From positions 42,596-106,595 of the forward strand of contig WLXD01000008.1 in assembly GCA_012103255.1 (NCBI GenBank): DNA of 64,000 nt, read 5' to 3'. Positions within the stretch are counted from its first letter, which is position 1. Each line of letters begins with the position of its first letter. Positions 61,122 through 64,000 of the stretch are shown in pieces. The translations under genes and the position numbers were made by a program. Under the pieces are notes generated by a model. The model ran no database searches, was not told the DNA's origin, and was given only the letters and a program-made list of their open reading frames with translations. Origin of the DNA: Acidobacteriota bacterium (GTDB lineage: Bacteria; Acidobacteriota; UBA890; WLXD01).

Positions 61122-62060
61122 TCAGAACAGCAATTCTTCTTCTTCGCCAGTTGCGCCGAAACTGTTCAAGAAGATGGCGGCTACTACGACAACCGCCGAG
61201 AGGAACTTCAAGTCCGTTGGCTGGATGCTGATCGGCAGCCATCCGCGCAAACTCGCTCGGAGAACAAGCAGGTACAGCAGGAAATACGCGGCACCGCCCA
61301 CCAGGGGAGTGAGAATCGTGTACACCAGCCGGTCAGAACGGATCCGGAGAAACTGCCGACACAACTCCTCGCCAATCACTAAGGAGGCGATCAGCGTGAT
61401 GATGACGCCAAATCCTGCGTTCACGTCGGCGAATCCCTGCCTCGCGGTCAGCACCGCTCCCGAAAGTGCGACTAGGCCGTTGGCCAGCACGAGTCCAACG
61501 ATCTGGATCCACGTCGGCGAGACCCCCAGCCGCCCGACCAACTCCAAGTTCCCACCCGCTGCCCTCAGTGTGAGGCCAACCTCCGTCCGCAGAAGAAACA
61601 TGACGGCCACGGTTACGACCGCAACGACGATGAGCAACACCCCAAGTTGAGCTGGGTGAAAACCCGATGCCGCGTCGATCTCGCGCGCTCCGCTAAACAG
61701 CGTGGTATCTCCCCTGATGCTCAGATTGGCACGCCCGCGGAGCATGCGGAAGGCGATCGAGTACGCCATCATCGTCGTGAGGACTCCAGTCAGCAGGCGA
61801 GCAACCTTCAGTCGTGTATGAAGAGTCGCCGTAAGCAGGCCAGCCGCCGCCCCCGCCACCAACGCGGCTACCAACGCGCCCACCCACGACCCCGAGCTTT
61901 CGAGAGCCGCGGCAAACCCCACTGAGCCGAGCAGAAAACTCCCGTCCGCGGTCAAGTCCGGATATCGGAGCACGCGGAAAGCGACGGCCACCCCGAGCAC
62001 GCCGATGGCGTAGGTGAGGCCTTGGAGCAGGGCATTGTCGAAGAGCCCTAGGGCATCCAC
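61122..62060 (-). CDS. ABC importer permease (BPD_transp_2, TrpY-type)
   Basis: A 312-residue hydrophobic protein with about nine helices (LLQGLTYAIGVLGVAVAF, LRYPDLTADGSFLLGS, LTGVLTTMMAYSIAF, then the GNLELVGRLGVS coupling-loop region). The LTADGSF motif is characteristic of the PF02653 permeases that go with PF04392 binding proteins. It starts 13 bases inside the end of the radical SAM gene, so translation is coupled. Confidence 0.92.
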   Translation of the reverse strand: MDALGLFDNALLQGLTYAIGVLGVAVAFRVLRYPDLTADGSFLLGSVGFAAALESSGSWVGALVAALVAGAAAGLLTATLHTRLKVARLLTGVLTTMMAYSIAFRMLRGRANLSIRGDTTLFSGAREIDAASGFHPAQLGVLLIVVAVVTVAVMFLLRTEVGLTLRAAGGNLELVGRLGVSPTWIQIVGLVLANGLVALSGAVLTARQGFADVNAGFGVIITLIASLVIGEELCRQFLRIRSDRLVYTILTPLVGGAAYFLLYLLVLRASLRGWLPISIQPTDLKFLSAVVVVAAIFLNSFGATGEEEELLF

Positions 62061-63637
62061 GTATCAGCTCCCGCGGTCAACCCGGGTGCCTGACGGCTCG
62101 CCCCGGACCGAGTCAGGTACGTGCCGTACTTGAAGACTTCGATTCCTGGGATGCGATCAATCTCCGTGAGTTGCGTTGCTATCTCGGCAACTCGGCCGGC
62201 GCGGACTACGAAGCGCCCGCGCTCAAGACTGTCGCGATCCAAAATGCCTATTGGGATCCCTCCGACTCCGTGGGCAAAATGCTCACCAAGCCATCTCAGG
62301 ATCGGCTCCTCCTGGGACTCCCACAAGGTGAACTCCTCGAAGACCAGGTTCCTATCGATCTCAAGACCACCCGCGCTAGCGTCATCGAAAGCACCGAAGG
62401 TCCCCTCGAAAACTCCGTCAAGAAAGTGCTTCGTGCCTGGATAGATCACATGGAGTTGAGGGAAAAGAACAATCTCGCGTCCGGCATCGCTAGCCGCAGC
62501 GCCTAGGCGGCCGAGAACCTCCATTGTCTGGTCTCGGTCCTCCTTGCGCTGGCGCGGGAGACCAAGCTGGAGATTCAAGTAGGTCGAGATCGATGACTCG
62601 AGTAGGTTCGGAACGACGACATGCTCGAGTACGCGGAGATAGACCGCTGGGTTGTTTGTCTTGCCCAAGTATCGAAGGTCGGCGCCTGCCAGCGCTTCCG
62701 CCCCCAAGTAGACCGCCTCGCAGCCGCTGTCCGCCATCAGCCGAACAGTCGCCGGGTCCCGCATCGATTCGACACGCGTCTGACAATCCCACGTAAACGG
62801 TGTCTCTCGCCGTGCCGCGCTAATTGCGGCGCAGATCTGGCGAGTTCGCTTCGGAGAGTGAGCGAAGAAATTGTCCTCAATCGCGATGCGCCGGAAGCCG
62901 AGTACACCCGATAGAAAACACAAGTCTGCGGCTATGGCTTTCGGACTCTTGGCGCGAATCGTCTGGTTTGCAACAGAGCAAAACGAACATGCGAGCGGGC
63001 AGCCACGAGCAGACACGTAGGTCGTGTGGTCGAACTTCCCCGGTACAGACGGAGCGGACCGCCCGCGATCCAGCGGGGCAATCCTGTCGAGATCGTGCTG
63101 TTCGAGTCGAGGGGCAGCCGGGTTCCGAAGAATCGCGCCGTCCGAACCCCTGAAAGTGATTCCAGCCACTGCGCCGTAGTCAGGGAAGTCGCGGAGCAAC
63201 TGGACGAGAGCCAACTCGGCCTCACCTCGGAAGACGATGTCAATGTCGGGGTGTGCACGGAGGACCAAATTGTCTTGGGCAGCACCATGGTGCCCGCCGA
63301 GCATAGTGACGGCGTCCGGGGCGACCCGTTTCACCACGCGGACAACGTGAAGTGCACTTTGGTAGGACGCCGTGGTCGCGGTGACGCCGGCCAGGATCGG
63401 ACGATTCCCGGCATGAGCGACGGCGTTCTTGACGCAGGGCCCAACATCACCAGGCGAGGTAGAACTCAGGTCGAGGAGCTCCACAGGGACACCGGGCACC
63501 TCGAGACGCACCCAGTTCGCCAACGCGATCAGACCACTAGGAAACCCGTCAAGTAGCCCCTTCTGGGGCGGCGCAATAAGTACCAGAAGAGGGCCATCGT
63601 CCAAAGTTGATCCATCCATTAGTTCTGGGGCCCCCAT
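62048..63637 (-). CDS. B12-binding-domain-like radical SAM protein
   Basis: From ATG 63635-63637, 529 residues. About 15-150 is a Rossmann, cobalamin-binding-like domain (LVLIAPPQKGLLDGFPSGL, MLGGHHGAAQDNL, DIVFRGEAELALVQLL); the canonical DxHxxG is not obvious. The radical SAM core carries C213-x3-C217-x2-C220 (GCPLACSFC), then AIEDNFFAHSPKR and VYLGAEAL. A helical C-terminal part follows. The substrate is unknown. First gene of the importer operon, overlapping the permease, so it probably modifies the imported compound or makes something from it. The frame continues upstream to 63904 but a TATGAT promoter box at 63720 argues for a start near here; ATG 63619 is also possible. Confidence 0.82.
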   Translation of the reverse strand: MGAPELMDGSTLDDGPLLVLIAPPQKGLLDGFPSGLIALANWVRLEVPGVPVELLDLSSTSPGDVGPCVKNAVAHAGNRPILAGVTATTASYQSALHVVRVVKRVAPDAVTMLGGHHGAAQDNLVLRAHPDIDIVFRGEAELALVQLLRDFPDYGAVAGITFRGSDGAILRNPAAPRLEQHDLDRIAPLDRGRSAPSVPGKFDHTTYVSARGCPLACSFCSVANQTIRAKSPKAIAADLCFLSGVLGFRRIAIEDNFFAHSPKRTRQICAAISAARRETPFTWDCQTRVESMRDPATVRLMADSGCEAVYLGAEALAGADLRYLGKTNNPAVYLRVLEHVVVPNLLESSISTYLNLQLGLPRQRKEDRDQTMEVLGRLGAAASDAGREIVLFPQLHVIYPGTKHFLDGVFEGTFGAFDDASAGGLEIDRNLVFEEFTLWESQEEPILRWLGEHFAHGVGGIPIGILDRDSLERGRFVVRAGRVAEIATQLTEIDRIPGIEVFKYGTYLTRSGASRQAPGLTAGADTWMP

Positions 63638-63719
63638 GCGGACATCGTAGACGATCAGCGCTGCCCGCACGGTGACAAACAGTGACGGGGCCGAACTGGC
63701 ACACCAAAAGTCAGTTCTA

Positions 63720-63725
63720 ATCATA
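63720..63725 (-). promoter_or_regulatory. candidate -10 box for the radical SAM/ABC operon
   Basis: TATGAT on the minus strand, about 83 bases upstream of the proposed ATG, in a locally AT-rich stretch (63715-63760). A convincing -35 is not visible. The remaining bases 63638-63917 hold no gene I can support. Confidence 0.3.
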
Positions 63726-63917
63726 AACGATTGCTGTAGACCGCTGATAGATATTCGAAACTGCATCGGGTCGCCGAGCACTCGCAGTGGCCTAGCCGAC
63801 GCGACCGCCGTTTGCTGACGCATCAAAGCAGGTGCTCGAACGAACGGATCCGACTGGGCTGTTGCCCGCTGCCGCGAGCGAGCCTCGCGCGAAGTCGCGG
63901 ACATAAGGTTCGCCTCG

Positions 63918-64000
<83 letters not shown>

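Noticed and set aside
63638..63904. 89-residue extension of the radical SAM protein
   Set aside because: No conserved character, a TATGAT box lies inside it, and it ends next to the poly-C artefact.

Overview
The window is a high-GC bacterial chromosome segment, dense with coding sequence on both strands and with no rRNA, tRNA, CRISPR array, transposase or prophage gene that I could see. Its gene content points to an Acidobacteriota-like organism, with Gemmatimonadota or a related phylum as the alternative. The signs are three PadR regulator plus orphan FtsX/MacB-type permease pairs (the ADOP family, 'acidobacterial duplicated orphan permease'), a CRTAC1/ASPIC-UnbV protein, propeller-fused amidohydrolases, and many secreted peptidases and serine hydrolases. 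It looks like a metagenome-assembled or draft contig. Four genes carry single indels or small deletions that break otherwise well-conserved proteins, and the right end runs into a 76-base poly-C tract that is probably a sequencing artefact.

Region by region. 0-6.4 kb: a partial beta-propeller gene, a GFA-family enzyme, then a tightly overlapping minus-strand operon (ArsR regulator, two SRPBCC proteins, a beta-lactamase-fold lipoprotein, a BNR/sialidase-like protein) divergent from a YjbR-like gene. 6.4-12.3 kb: a secreted unknown, an SLC13 transporter, and PadR-ADOP module 1. 12.4-21.6 kb: catabolic secreted enzymes, namely an Xaa-Pro dipeptidyl-peptidase, a subtilase next to a small four-cysteine peptide, a PQQ-propeller/pseudo-esterase fusion and a Tat-exported GH78 rhamnosidase. 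21.6-25 kb: a two-component system divergent from a cytochrome c pseudogene with 11-bp repeats between them, then two tandem glycine-zipper miniproteins. 25-34.9 kb: a putative zinc protease, a TetR/serine-hydrolase operon with a clear operator, a frameshifted CRTAC1 protein, an S9 peptidase, a membrane protein/HTH pair and an esterase lipoprotein. 34.9-44.6 kb: PadR-ADOP modules 2 and 3, a CPBP protease, a frameshifted PEBP protein, a MazE-Doc toxin-antitoxin pair, and a secreted soluble copy of the ADOP periplasmic domain divergent from module 3. 44.7-54.8 kb: a CadC-like TPR regulator, two amidohydrolases, an FG-GAP protein, a nucleotidyltransferase/HTH pair and HigBA.

54.8-64 kb differs in base composition and gene type. 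An unusual soluble histidine-kinase-like protein overlaps a 556-residue receiver-like protein. These converge on a minus-strand operon encoding a radical SAM enzyme and a complete ABC importer of the TrpXYZ (ABC_sub_bind) type.

How the genes work together. Much of the window fits a scavenging life on peptides and polysaccharides (S9, S15-like, S8, GH78, amidohydrolases, SLC13). Local regulators sit beside their likely targets and often have recognisable palindromes in front of them. The best candidates for undescribed biology are the secreted stand-alone ADOP sensor domain, the atypical kinase/receiver pair, the radical SAM plus ABC importer operon, and the four-cysteine peptide next to a leaderless subtilase.
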